Part shown: positions 1 through 9,507 of the stretch, piece after piece
Layout: the number at the start of each line of letters is the position of its first letter
Position numbering within the stretch: position 1 is the stretch's first letter
NCBI RefSeq assembly: GCF_032452875.1
Contig: NC_083877.1
Location: 45,495,724-45,559,723, forward strand
From: Bos javanicus
Taxonomy: Eukaryota; Chordata; Mammalia; Artiodactyla; Bovidae
DNA: 64,000 nucleotides
Reading direction: 5' to 3'
Made by a program: the position numbers and the translations under genes
The notes under the pieces: model-generated
Told to the model about the DNA's origin: nothing
Seen by the model: the letters and a program-made list of their open reading frames with translations, nothing else
Databases searched by the model: none

Positions 1-302
1 CAGGTAGGAAGGTCCTAGGGGCAGGTGAAGAGAGCACATGCCCTGGTATTTGAGAATCCAGTGAGGGTGGCAGGGGGGCAGCTGGAGGTTGCTGCTGTGT
101 TTTCTGACATTGTGTTTCTCAACTGCTTTGTATATGGCATTCCTTGGGAGAGTCCTGGTGACCAAGGGATGCTGGCATATTGGCCTCTTCACTATTGCTT
201 CCGGAGTCCTGTTCTTCCCCAAACCACCCATCTCCCGAGATGTGTTTTTAGCTTCTGAAGTGGTTCCATTCAGCAGCCTTGAGAGAGGCTTGGGCAGGGG
301 CA
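1..302. other. intron, no feature seen
   Basis: Intronic sequence upstream of the first direct-repeat copy. I see no exon, repeat family or conserved motif. Short open frames here have no recognisable protein and no codon signal. Confidence 0.5.
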
Positions 303-376
303 CAGGGGTGTGTGGATGTGAGTGGGTGTGGGACAAGTTTTCCACTGGTAAGAAGGAGACCTGAACTGACCCTGAC
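303..376 (+). repeat. direct repeat copy A flanking a BovB fragment
   Basis: This 74-base segment, rich in GTG and ending in CCTGAACTGACCCTGAC, recurs at 718-791 with no gaps and about eight differences. The two copies lie on either side of the BovB fragment at 389-710, so they look like an exceptionally long target-site duplication or a local tandem duplication split by the insertion. Confidence 0.85.
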
Positions 377-388
377 CCAGTCCCTGTC

Positions 389-710
389 CAGTTCAGTTCA
401 GTTGCTCAGTCATGTCTGACTCTTTGCGACTCGATGGCTTCTCTTCCATCACCAACTCCTGAAGCTTGCTCAAACTCATGTCCATTGAGTCGGTGATGCC
501 ATCCAACCATCTCATCCTCTCTCGTCCCCTTCTCCTCCTGCCTTCAATCTTTCCCAGCATCAGGGTCTTTTCCAATGAGTCAGTTCTTTGCATCAGGTGG
601 CCTAAGTATTGGAGTTTTAGCTTCAGCATCAGTCCTTCCAATGAATATTCAGGACTGATCTCCTTTAGGATTGACTGGTTGGATCTCCTTGCAGTCCAAG
701 GGACTCTCAA
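389..710 (-). mobile_element. BovB LINE 3' fragment
   Basis: The segment starts with the CAGTTCAGTTCAG end typical of BovB on the minus strand and runs to GGACTCTCAA. On the minus strand it still encodes the BovB C-terminal region (RVPWTARRSNQSILKEISP, then the MRWLDGITDSMDMSLSKL block) over about 105 codons. It is 5'-truncated and has no catalytic reverse-transcriptase motif. Confidence 0.93.
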
Positions 711-717
711 GTGTGTG

Positions 718-791
718 CAGGGGTGTGTGGGTGTGAGTGGGTGTGGGGAAAGTTTCCCACTGGCAGAATGGAGACCTGAACTGACCCTGAC
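718..791 (+). repeat. direct repeat copy B flanking a BovB fragment
   Basis: Second copy of the 74-base unit at 303-376, roughly 89% identical by hand alignment. It begins a few bases after the BovB fragment ends, and weak similarity continues another ten bases at the distal side. Confidence 0.85.
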
Positions 792-1546
792 ACCCTCCCT
801 GAGGGCCCCCCAGTTGTTAGATGTGGAATGAGCAAGCAGGCTGCTCAGCAGAGGTGGACCTTTACCGGGAAGATAGTTTTCTCATGTCCACTTAGGCAGG
901 TGGCTGAGGTTCTCTGAGTCCAAGCTTCCTCATCAGAGACTGAGGTGTGTCACAGCCTCCAAAGCTTGGAGGTGCGCTGTAATGTTGGACGGCCCTCCCC
1001 TCTGTTGACAGCTTCCTCAGAGCCTGATTGTGATGATTCTTCATGGGAGGGGGTGTAAGGGAACAATCGTGGTCCCATTTTACCTGCGCTGGGTGAGGAT
1101 CTCTGAGAGTTCAGCAGGGTGGGCTGGGTTCCATGAGGGAGGGACTTAGTAAGGTTGGAATTTCCTCAGGAGATAATCCTTCAGCCTTGGAGGCCCTCTC
1201 CCAGGTTGTTCCTCAGGAGGCCACTGGCCTCCCAACCCTGGAGCCACTGTTGGAGGGTTGAAGTGCTGTTGACAAAAGCCGGGAAGAGCAGCTGGCGTGG
1301 GCTGTGTGACTTTTAGCAAGTCCCTTCTCGTGTCTGGACCTCAGTTTCCTCCTCTTGCAAAACAAGTGGGCTTGACCAGACAGCAATGGGTTTCAAACTC
1401 CTCCCACCCCTGAATTCTTACACAGAATCCTAACGTATAGTGTAGATAAAGTGGAACTTTTCTAACTTCCCTTCCTGATGCAAGTGGCTCCTGAGTGGAG
1501 ACTAAAAGTCCTCCAGGTTCCTCAAGGTCCCTTTTTGTGAGGTTCT
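792..1546. other. intron with a probable MIR remnant
   Basis: Mostly unique intron. Around 1290-1390 a plus-strand MIR core is likely, with the order 'CTGTGTGACTTTTAGCAAG' then 'CTCAGTTTCCTC'. Nothing else is recognised. Confidence 0.45.
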
Positions 1547-1557
1547 AGGAAGTCTGT

Positions 1558-2342
1558 GATATGCAGATGACACCACCCTTATGGCAGAGAGCAAAGAAGA
1601 ACTAAAGAGCCTCTTGATGAAAGTGAAAGAGGAGAGTGAAAAAGTTGGCTTAAAGCTCAACATACAGAAAACTAAGATCATGGCATCCGGTGCCATCACT
1701 TTATGGCAAATGGATGGGGAAACAGTGGAAATAGTGGCAGACTTTATTTTTTTGGGCTCCAAACTCACTGCAGATGGTGATTGCAGCCATGAAATTAAAA
1801 GACACTTGCTCCTTGGAAGAAAAGCTATGACCAACTTAGATAGCATATTAAAAAGCAGAGACATTAGTTTGCCAATAAAGGTCCATCTAGTCAAGGCTTT
1901 GGTTTTTCCAGTGGTCATGTATGGATATGAGAGTTGGACTATAAAGAAAGCTGAGCCCCAAAGAATTGATGCTTTTCAACTGTGGTGTTGGAGAAGACTC
2001 TTGAGAGTCCCTTGGACTGCAAGGAGATCCAACCAGTCAATCCTAAAGGAGATCAGTCCTGAGTGTTCATTGGAAGGACTGATGTTGAAGCTGAAACTCC
2101 AATACTTTGGCCACTTGATGCGAAGAGCTGACTCATTGGAAAAGACCCTGATGCAGGGAAAGATTGAAGGCAGGAGGAGAAGGGGATGACAGAGGATGAG
2201 ATGGTTGGATGGCATCACTGACTCAATGGAGATGAGTTTGGGTAAACTAGGAGTTGGTGATGGACAGGGAGGCCTGGCATGCTGCGGTTCACGGGGTTGC
2301 AAAGAGTCGGACATGACTGAGCGACTGAACTGAACTGAATCG
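1558..2342 (+). mobile_element. BovB LINE, 5'-truncated, with target-site duplication
   Basis: The insertion is bracketed by AGGAAGTCTGT at 1547-1557 and 2343-2353. It begins exactly at the reverse-transcriptase catalytic box (TATGCAGATGACACC, Tyr-Ala-Asp-Asp-Thr) and runs to the CTGAACTGAACTGAAT 3' end. Truncation at the 5' end is the usual outcome of target-primed reverse transcription. Confidence 0.95.
1581..2189 (+). pseudogene. BovB reverse transcriptase C-terminal fragment
   Basis: An open frame of 202 codons inside the BovB copy, starting at an internal Met just after the YADD box. It contains LMAESKEELKSLL, the FIFLGSKLTADGDCSHEIKR block and the RVPWTARRSNQS block. The frame ends where other copies in this window read CGACAGAGG and this one reads TGACAGAGG, a CGA-to-TGA stop. 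It lacks the endonuclease and most of the polymerase, so it is a relic. Confidence 0.9.
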
Positions 2343-2353
2343 AGGAAGTCTGT

Positions 2354-2744
2354 CTTAACTTTCAGAAATGTTGCCTAGTATTAGGGTTGGGGGCAGGAAT
2401 GTGAACTCTGAAGATTCCACTAAGGAAGATGTGAGCATTAAGATGGACTTTGCCTGTGGAATGCCTGGAGCCAGTAGCCTGGGCCCCTAGCCAAAGGTTG
2501 TATCAGTGCCTTCTGCTGTGTGGTTTCATCTTTTGGGGGCCAGAAGGGTCCCTGTGCTTCTGGGTCCTAGATGGTGACTAATTCCACCTCAAAATGTCTC
2601 CCCTTTAGTTTCATGTCTCTAAACTGGTGATATGCAAATTCATCTTGGGGAGCAATGTTAGGAAGGGGCTTTAAGTTAATAGCTGTTTTTACCTGATGAG
2701 CTTTCTGAGCAGCAGCTTTGAAAAGGACAGCTGGGACACTACAT
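2354..2744. other. intron, no feature seen
   Basis: Unique intronic DNA between a BovB copy and an old repeat nest. No exon signature was recognised. Confidence 0.4.
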
Positions 2745-2948
2745 TTAAATCAAACATTTTGGAGTGCCTGCTGTGTACCAGATCCCACAAGGGGATAGAG
2801 GTGAGAATGTCACAACTCTTGCCCTCATGAAGCTCCAATAGGCAAGAGGGAAGGAACTCATATTTGTTGGAACCATCCAGGGACTATTAAAAACACTTTA
2901 CATATGTTATCTCATTTGTCCCATAAAGCAGATATTAGACTCATTTTT
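2745..2948 (-). repeat. L2 tail and MIR, ancient
   Basis: 2745-2855 has the L2-like phrase 'GTGCCTGCTGTGTACCAG' followed by 'CTTGCCCTCATGAAGCTCC'. 2856-2948 continues as an antisense MIR ('ACTTTACATATGTTATCTCAT'), which appears to resume at 3691 after inserted elements. Confidence 0.65.
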
Positions 2949-3487
2949 AATTATTTAAAATTTTGATTGCACACAAAATAAGGGTACACATGTACATCAA
3001 GAAACAGCATTGGCAGCACTCAGAAAGCTCCTGTGTTCCCTTCCAGGTACAATCTCTGACCCAGGTGTGACCACTATTCTAACTTCTAGCACCACGGTTT
3101 TGTTTTACCTAAAAGAGAGTTACACAGTTTGTGGTCTTTTGTGTCTGTTTTATTTCATTCAACACTATGTTTGTGAGTTTCATCCATATTGTTGCAGGGA
3201 GCAGTAGTTTATTTATTCTTATTGTTATATAATAATTTCATTATATGGGTATAACTCTAGCCATTCTTCACTTGATGGCTATTTGGTTGTTTGTGATTTT
3301 TAGATATTACTAATAGTGCAGCTGTGAACGTTCTAATGTGGAGCATTTTGGAAGCCATCTACATGCGTTTCTGTTAGGTACGCCCATAGATACTGCCCAA
3401 GAGTTTTCCAAAGTAATTGTCCTAATGAATACTCTCCTAAGCAGTGTTTGAGCATTCTCCAAATATTCACTAACCCTAGGCATTGTC
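2949..3487 (-). mobile_element. old L1/HAL1-type LINE fragment
   Basis: Antisense pattern typical of old L1/HAL1 3' parts: 'CATCCATATTGTTGCA', 'TTCACTTGATGGCTATTTGG' and 'GAGTTTTCCAAAGTAATTGTCC'. It interrupts the MIR and is flanked by copies of 'AGACTCATTTT'. Confidence 0.65.
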
Positions 3488-3500
3488 TGGACTCATTCTC

Positions 3501-3676
3501 TTTTTTTTCTTTTTTTTAAAAATATTTATTTGGCCGTGTCGGATCTTAGTTGTGGCACTCAAGATCTTTAGTGTGGCATGCAAACTCTTGCATGTGGGAT
3601 CTAGTTCCCTGATTAGGGATGGAACCCAGGCCCCCAGCAATGAGAGTGTAGAGCCACCGGACCACCAGGGAAGTCC
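3501..3676 (-). mobile_element. CHR-type tRNA-derived SINE
   Basis: A T-rich tail leads into TTATTTGGCCGTGTCGGATC, with TTCCCTGATTAGGGATGGAA and the antisense promoter head GGACCACCAGGGAAGTCC at the end. Flanking 'GGACTCATTCTC' and 'AGACTCATTTTC' form the target-site duplication. Confidence 0.92.
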
Positions 3677-3690
3677 CTAGACTCATTTTC

Positions 3691-3810
3691 TATGTAAGTA
3701 ATTTGAATCTCAGAAAAGCTGTACCGTGCTGTGTGTGCTAGTGGGTGGCAGAGCTGGGATTCAAACCCAGGCCTGTGTGCCTGTGCAGTCTGTGCTTTCT
3801 CCCTTTGGGT
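3691..3810 (-). repeat. MIR, continuation of an interrupted copy
   Basis: Antisense MIR 3' half with 'GTGGCAGAGCTGGGATTCAA' and 'ACCCAGGCCTGTGTGCC'. It reads as the continuation of the MIR broken at 2948. Confidence 0.75.
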
Positions 3811-4530
3811 TACACATTGACATAGAATATGATATGAACCAGAACATGGTAAACTCTAACCCTAACAGTTTGTAAAGAGGCCTCTGTGAGAATTTAAAGA
3901 GAAGAAGAATTTTCCATCTGTTTTGTAAGGAAAAGAGTCATGGAGGCTCATAGAGATGGTAGCATTTGAGCCTGGCTTTGCGGGAAGGGAAGAGTTTTAC
4001 TTGGAGGGCTCTCCAGGTGCCCTCCCCCCATCCCCATCCCTTCTGCCATGAAAAGGGCCCAACTTGAGCTGGGGTGTAGCAGGGGTGAAGGTTTTGGAGG
4101 AATAGGAAAAGTCTACTTGGGGCTGTAGTCGAGGATTTGTGGGGGAGGGGGGCTATGCTGAAATGGTGAGTTGGGGCCAAACTGGTAGGCCTAGTTTGAG
4201 CTTAGTTGGCTCCCTTGGCCCCCAACTTCTGGTCACCCAGGATGTGAGCACAAGGCAGGGGCTCATGGTTTAGTTGGGGAGGTGGGACAGTTTCAAATCC
4301 AGCTCAACTCCTGATAGCAAATGCAGCTGGCCTCTAGCCAAGGAGAATCTTAGCTGTTCCTGGGACCACTCTCAGGGTATCTGCCAACAGAATTTTTTTG
4401 GAGTTTTCTGCTTTCATCTAGCTGTGGGAAATTAGTAGCTACTCATACCTCCACCCCCAGGATCCGGCTCAAGTGGTTTGTTTGGAAGTATTTTTACAGC
4501 AAAAAGAAGCTGATAGATAGCAGTCCTGCC
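3811..4530. other. intron, no feature seen
   Basis: G-rich unique intronic DNA. No recent repeat and no exon-like signal beyond short chance open frames. Confidence 0.4.
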
Positions 4531-4898
4531 ACCCTCTGCCTAGTCTTAGGAACCTTGCCATGATGGGGGTGGGGGTGAGGGGAGCTGAGCTTTTGATCTG
4601 GTCAAGCCAAACTTGCCAGAATCCCAGCTCCTTTTCCTCAGAAGGGAACAGAATTGGTCTCAGTGGCTGTGGGAAGCAGAAACATAATGACCTGGGGATG
4701 AGTTAAACAGTAATAGCAATAATCATCCTTCTTATTTGCCTGGCAGTTTATGTCTTTATCACAGTGGATCCTCACCTGCATGTGTGAAGTAGGTGATATA
4801 GATGCTATCACCCCAGGTTACAGATGAGGGGGACTGAGTCCCAGACAGGGAGCCAGACTGCTATGGGTCTTGTGACTGATGCACCCACAGACTAGCCT
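4531..4898 (+). repeat. inverted duplication, left arm
   Basis: This ~370-base block recurs as its reverse complement at 12403-12772. The cores match at over 90% by eye (for example GATCTGGTCAAGCCAAACTT here and its complement near 12690-12710). An embedded antisense MIR tail (4740-4860) is included, but much of the block matches no repeat family I know. The DAPK2 exon lies between the arms. Confidence 0.9.
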
Positions 4899-5390
4899 AG
4901 GACTGGGGATCCTGCTCCTTTTAGGATTCCATACTCGCCAGGCCCTGGCTGAGCAGAGTGAGACCAAGCCAGTAGGAGGCTCTGTGATGGACAGGCAGGA
5001 GAAGACTGGCAGGTGACCCTGAGAGTAAGACCTGGGAGCCAGGCCAGTTCCACCTGGAGGTCTTCAGGGATGTGTGTGCCTCGGTGGAAGGCAGAGAGGA
5101 AGGTGGCATCTTGATACCAGAACTCTGGTTTGTAGAGGGCAGAGGAAAGAGGCTGAAATATAGACATCACCTGAGAGTTAAAACAGCTCCAGCCACTTGA
5201 CATTGATGAGACGTGCCCTTATGTAATGGTACCTCCACCCAGCGCGGTGAAAACAGTATTTTGGGGCTCACAGGGCCTGGGCGTGGTTGGTATCTGATTG
5301 CCAAGCAGAAGAAAAGCTGCCAGTGCCAGCCAAAATGAGCTCTGAGAGCCCTTTGCTAATGACTCTTGAAAGATGCATCCACAGGTAGCT
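4899..5390. other. intron, no feature seen
   Basis: Unique intronic sequence between the inverted-duplication arm and an L1 tail; nothing recognised. Confidence 0.4.
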
Positions 5391-5888
5391 GTTTTTAAAA
5401 TTTATTCTTATTTTATTGGAGTATAATTGCTTTGCAAGGTTGTGTTAGTTTCTACTGTATGGCGAAGAGAATCAACTATATGTATACATCTATCCCCTCT
5501 TTTTTGGATTTTCTTCCCATTTAGGTCACCACAGAGCACTGAGTAGAGTTCCCTGTGCTCTGCAGTCAGTTCTCAGTAGTTATCTATTTTACATATACCA
5601 TCAATGATGTGTATATGTCAATCCCAATCTCCCAATTAATCCCATCCCCCCTTCCACCTTGGTATCCATGTATTTGTTGTCTACTTTTCTGCCTCCATTT
5701 CTGCTTTGTAAGTAAGATAGTCTACCGTTTTTTTCAGATTCCACATATATGTGTTAATAGACAAAATGTGTTTTTTTTACTTCCTTCACTCTGTATGGCC
5801 GTCTCTAGGTCCATCTACGTCTCTACAAATGACTCAATTCCATTCCTTTTTATGGCTGAGTAATATTCCATTGTATATATGTATTCAT
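5391..5888 (-). mobile_element. L1 3' end, antisense
   Basis: Antisense artiodactyl L1 3' region: 'TTATTTTATTGGAGTATAAT', 'GAGTTCCCTGTGCTCTGCAG', 'CAGATTCCACATATATGTG' and 'TGGCTGAGTAATATTCCATT'. Strongly 5'-truncated. Confidence 0.88.
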
Positions 5889-6115
5889 GGGTAGCTGGTT
5901 TTATCTTTATGTTGTGCTTACTGTATCCTGGGCCCTGCCCTTAGGGTGCTGTCCAGGGTGGCATGTGGCTGTCCCAGGACTAGGGGGCTCCCTGGGGCAG
6001 AAGGATCCCAGGGGAGGGTGCAGACGGTCTCTTCTGTGGTGATGCTCTGTGTGGCTCAGAGTTGTCCTGAGGTTCTCACTAAGGTGCACTGGACAGGCAG
6101 AGTTAGCACCACATT

Positions 6116-6383
6116 GCTGCTGCTACTACTGCTAAGTCGCTTCAGTCGTGTCTGACTCTGTGCGACCCCATAGACGGCAGCCCACCAGGCTCCCCCGTCC
6201 CTGGGATTCTCCAGGCAAGAACACTGGAATGGGTTGCCATTTCCTTCTCCAATGCATGAAAGTGAAAAGTGAAAGTGAAGACACTTAGTCATGCCCGACT
6301 CTTAGCAAACCCATGGACTGCAGCCTACCAGACTCCTCCATCCATGGGATTCTCCAGGCAAGAGTACTGGAGTGGAGTGCCAT
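6116..6383 (-). mobile_element. Bov-A2 dimeric SINE
   Basis: Two Bov-A monomers in tandem, each with the TGGGATTCTCCAGGCAAGA core, joined by the ATGAAAGTGAAAAGTGAAAG linker. The CTG-rich start at the left is the complement of the (AGC)n tail, so the element lies on the minus strand. Confidence 0.93.
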
Positions 6384-6639
6384 ATACAGACGCGGAAACA
6401 GGCATCCCACTGACAGGAGATGAAGTCATAGAGTTAGTTGTGGGCAGAACTGCAGCTAGAACCTCAGGTTTCTGACTCCTTGTGCCTATTGTTATTTGCC
6501 ACACCTCCTCCCCAATCTTTCCCTTAGGGCGATGAGTGAACTGCACATCAGTTCAGACTTGAAATTGGGTGGCACAGCCCCTGAGGGAGCTGAGGTCATG
6601 ATAATCCCTTACCTTTCTACTGCAGTTTATAGTTTATAA

Positions 6640-6940
6640 AATAATATCCTGATTTGCAGTGGTTTTTGCAGTATTAACCCTTTTTACAGATGAGGAAGTT
6701 AAGACTCAGCAGTTTAAATGACTTAGGCAAAAGTGGGACTCGAAACTGAAGCTTTTTTAAAATTATTTTTTTAGCTTTATTGAATTATAATTGACATATA
6801 ACATTGTAAGATATTTAAAACATACATCATGGTAATCTGATACACTTATACATAGTGAAAGTATTCCCCTTGTCTAGATAATTAACATGTTTATCACCTC
6901 GTGCACATTTATCCTTTTTTTTTTTTTTTTTTGAGAGAAC
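6640..6940 (-). repeat. MIR then old L1 fragment
   Basis: 6640-6755 is an antisense MIR ('TTTTTACAGATGAGGAAGTT'). 6756-6940 resembles an old antisense L1 tail ('TTGAATTATAATTGACATA') and ends in an 18-T run near 6916-6933. Confidence 0.6.
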
Positions 6941-7313
6941 ATATGTTTTCCTCTTCAGGAAGTTTCATTATTCTGACTCAAAACTGAGTTCTTTTTTTCC
7001 TGCATCACAGCTGCCTCTTTTCTCAGTAGACCTGAATTTTGTGAGAACAAATTGCCCAAGTTGCCCATGGCTCTGTTTTCTCTGAACATGTTCAGAGCAG
7101 ATCTGTCTCCTTAACAAACTTGAATTAGTATAAATCAAGTAAGAACCATACATCATTGGTCACAGGTCCTGAGGAAAGGCTCGATCAAGCCTGTTCTAGA
7201 GGAATGAGAGCTGTGAGCTACCTTTCAATTATTAGCCATTTACTTTGGGGCCTAGAGTCAGACTGGTACCAATGGACACATCTGTCCTAACCTCAGGATT
7301 TTTCCTGTTTCAG
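6941..7313 (+). other. intron end with splice acceptor
   Basis: No recent repeat is visible. The last bases, GGATTTTTCCTGTTTCAG, form a pyrimidine-rich tract and AG acceptor immediately before the DAPK2 exon at 7314. Confidence 0.75.
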
Positions 7314-7411
7314 GGCTGTACGCTCCAGGCCTCAATGAGGAGCCCAAACATGGAGACGTTCAAGCAGCAGAAGGTGGAGGACTTTTATGACATCGGGGAG
7401 GAGCTGGGGAG
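7314..7411 (+). other. DAPK2: DAPK2 exon carrying the start codon
   Basis: The exon lies between a CAG acceptor (7311-7313) and a strong GTAAGT donor (7412-7417). It holds a 21-base leader and the first 77 coding bases. The leader is open in frame back to the exon edge (Gly-Cys-Thr-Leu-Gln-Ala-Ser before the ATG). ACG at 7320-7322 occupies the place where I recall human DAPK2 having its annotated initiator ATG. Confidence 0.88.
7335..7411 (+). CDS. DAPK2: Death-associated protein kinase 2, N-terminal exon (partial)
   Basis: DAPK2 is a cytosolic calcium/calmodulin-regulated Ser/Thr kinase of about 370 residues acting in apoptosis, autophagy and myeloid cells. The 25 full codons here include FKQQKVEDFYDIGEELG, which matches the family's N-terminus and the first strand of the kinase fold. 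The frame stops two bases into the next codon (AG-), so the donor splits the Ser of the glycine-rich loop in the expected Gly-Ser-Gly. The ATG at 7335 has a weak context (T at -3, A at +4). A second in-frame ATG at 7350 has a strong one (A at -3, G at +4), so initiation could leak to the shorter form. The rest of the kinase domain, calmodulin segment and tail lie outside the window or were not found. The gene reads left to right. Confidence 0.9.
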
Positions 7412-8490
7412 GTAAGTGGCTGTGAGAGCTGCACTGATCGGTAGATCTTATAGGTCATGGGCTTGTCACGGGGCTTGTGGAAATCTTTACAAACAACCCA
7501 GAGGGTGATTCATTGTCCTGGGCGCCTCTGCGAGTAATCCTCTCTTTGGAAATAAAGACTTGCCAACAGAAGGGACTACAATTGTTGAGTTCCATGTTTT
7601 CAGTATAACCCAATTGATGGTTATGGCAAATCTAAATGCCTCTTGTTTTATCTGTTACTTTGCTCCCAAAGCCCTCCCCAGGCTCTGGCCTGAGACCTGA
7701 CCCATTGGTTCTTTTCTGAAACCCACTTGGGATTCTCCATGGCTTTCAGGGTTTTGTTCTGTCAATTCAGAGCCTAAATGGCAGGTGAAATCATCTTCCT
7801 GAAAAAAGCTTTGCATCGAGTGACAAGCCATGCAAGCCTGGTCGTGAAGCTTCCTCGGATCTGAGTTATTGGCTGCATTTTCAGGTTTGCTAAACCCACA
7901 AAACGGACAGGGATAAGCTCAGATCTGAAAGTAGTTACCGTCTGGAGAGAAATGAAGACTTGCTGAAGCTCTTTCCTTGTCTCTCATTTATAACAAAGCT
8001 AGTATTCGGGTGGTGTTTTAATGATTACAGAATACCAGTCCTGGAGTTTGGGTCTCTTAACAATTCATGAAATGGGAATAGTCTTTTTTCTTGTTTTTCA
8101 TGAAGAAACTGTGTTCTAAAGAGTTTAAGAAAGTTGCTGTAAGTTGCTCAGCCAGCAAGGGATATGGCCAAGGTCTGGCCAGTCCAGTCCGCACCTGCAC
8201 ACCTGTTATGCTCTCTGATGCACATGGTTCTTGCACACTCACATGTGTTCACAGTGTACCCAGCCCCGTCCCTCCACACACCCAGCAGAGTAAAAACCTG
8301 GGGGTTCAGGGCCTTCACTGTATCTGTGCTGGGAACAGGAGCCTTTCCCTTTCAAGAGCTCTTGTGTCAGGACTCATCTTTTACTTCCTTTTATCTTTCT
8401 TTCTTTATTGTTTGCAAATATATGTATATATTTACTTCCTTTTATTTTAAGCATTAGGATCATATTGAATTTGTTAGTGTTTTACCACAG
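7412..8490 (+). other. DAPK2: intron, repeat-poor, after the DAPK2 exon
   Basis: Begins with the GTAAGTGG donor. No recognisable young repeat in about 1.1 kb; a T-rich stretch lies near 8380-8460. No second exon is seen. Low repeat content next to the exon fits constraint, but that is inference. Confidence 0.55.
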
Positions 8491-8494
8491 TTTT

Positions 8495-8610
8495 TTAAAA
8501 AATTTGGCCTTACCGTGTTGCTTTTGAGATCTTAGTTCCCCAACCATTGATCAAACCCACGCCCCCTGCAGTGGAAGCACAGTCTTAACCCCTGGGCCAC
8601 CAGGGAAGTC
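8495..8610 (-). mobile_element. CHR-type SINE
   Basis: Antisense CHR SINE: 'TTTGGCCTTACCGTGTTG', 'ATCTTAGTTCCCCAACC' and the head GGGCCACCAGGGAAGTCC. Diverged CACAGTTTT and CTACAGCTTT flanks look like its target duplication. Confidence 0.9.
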
Positions 8611-8890
8611 CACTACAGCTTTGAATATTACATCTTAATGTATTATACAGGTTTGCTCATGTCATTAAATATCTTAATGCAATTTTACATTTCCTTGTAC
8701 ATTCATGCCTCAATTATTCAGCCTTTTCCCCTACTTTTAAAAATATGCAGTTTCCATTTAAAAAATTTTTCATTACTAAAGCTGCAATGAACATCTCTTA
8801 GCAGAAATTTCTGATCCTGTTTTTGATTGTTCCGTTAAGATGGATAACTAGAAACTGGGTCACTGGGTACTTTTATTTTTGAAGAAAAAC
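8611..8890 (-). repeat. probable old L1/HAL1 remnant
   Basis: AT-rich DNA with the antisense L1/HAL1-like phrase 'CTAAAGCTGCAATGAACATC' followed by 'AAACTGGGTCACTGGGTA'. Too diverged for a firm family. Confidence 0.45.
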
Positions 8891-8948
8891 TAGAAAAAGC
8901 TTCAAAGTCAGAGGAGCCTTAGTCAGGGAAGAATGGAAAGTGCAGTTA

Positions 8949-9076
8949 TGGGAGTTCCCTGGTGGTCCAGTGGTTAGGACTTGCAACTTTCACTGTCGGG
9001 TCTGGGTTCAGTTCCTGATAGGGGAACTAAGAACTAAGATCCTGCAAGACACGTGGCATGGCCAAAAAAGAAAAAA
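8949..9076 (+). mobile_element. CHR-type SINE with target-site duplication
   Basis: Head GGGAGTTCCCTGGTGGTCCA, middle GGGAACTAAGAACTAAGATC and A-rich tail GGCCAAAAAAGAAAAAAG. It is flanked by GAAAGTGCAGTTA (from 8936) and GAAAGTGCACTTA (from 9077). Confidence 0.95.
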
Positions 9077-9374
9077 GAAAGTGCACTTACTTCAGGTTCA
9101 GGAAGTGCTTGTCCTGGCTGACTGGCTAGGTCAGGGAGCAAGTATCTACAGAGACCCCCGAAGGGGAGATTCCTCAGCATTCTGTCTGAGCCGCTGCCCC
9201 TGGCAGTCCAGAACCTGGGAAGGGCTGGGGGGAGGCTGAAGGGCGGTCACCTGGACTCTGCCTCTGAGTGGGAAGCAAGGTTCTCTTTGACTTGGGTGCT
9301 TCTCCTGACTTATGATGTCAGGGAGAAAGTGGCCCCTCAGCAACAGACCCTGGCAAGCCCTACCAGTGGCTTCT
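9077..9374. other. intron, no feature seen
   Basis: Unique intronic stretch between two CHR SINEs in opposite orientation; nothing recognised. Confidence 0.4.
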
Positions 9375-9506
9375 TAAATTTAATTTTCAAAACTTTTGGA
9401 CATGCCACAAGGCATGTGGGATCTTAGTTCCCTGACCAGGGATTGAACCCTCACCCCCTATGTTGGAAACTGAAACACTTAACCACTGGACCACGAGGGA
9501 AGTCAC
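9375..9506 (-). mobile_element. CHR-type SINE
   Basis: Antisense CHR SINE with 'GGCATGTGGGATCTTAGTTC', 'CCAGGGATTGAACCC' and the head GGACCACGAGGGAAGTC. It abuts the BovB fragment that follows. Confidence 0.9.
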
Positions 9507-9507
9507 C

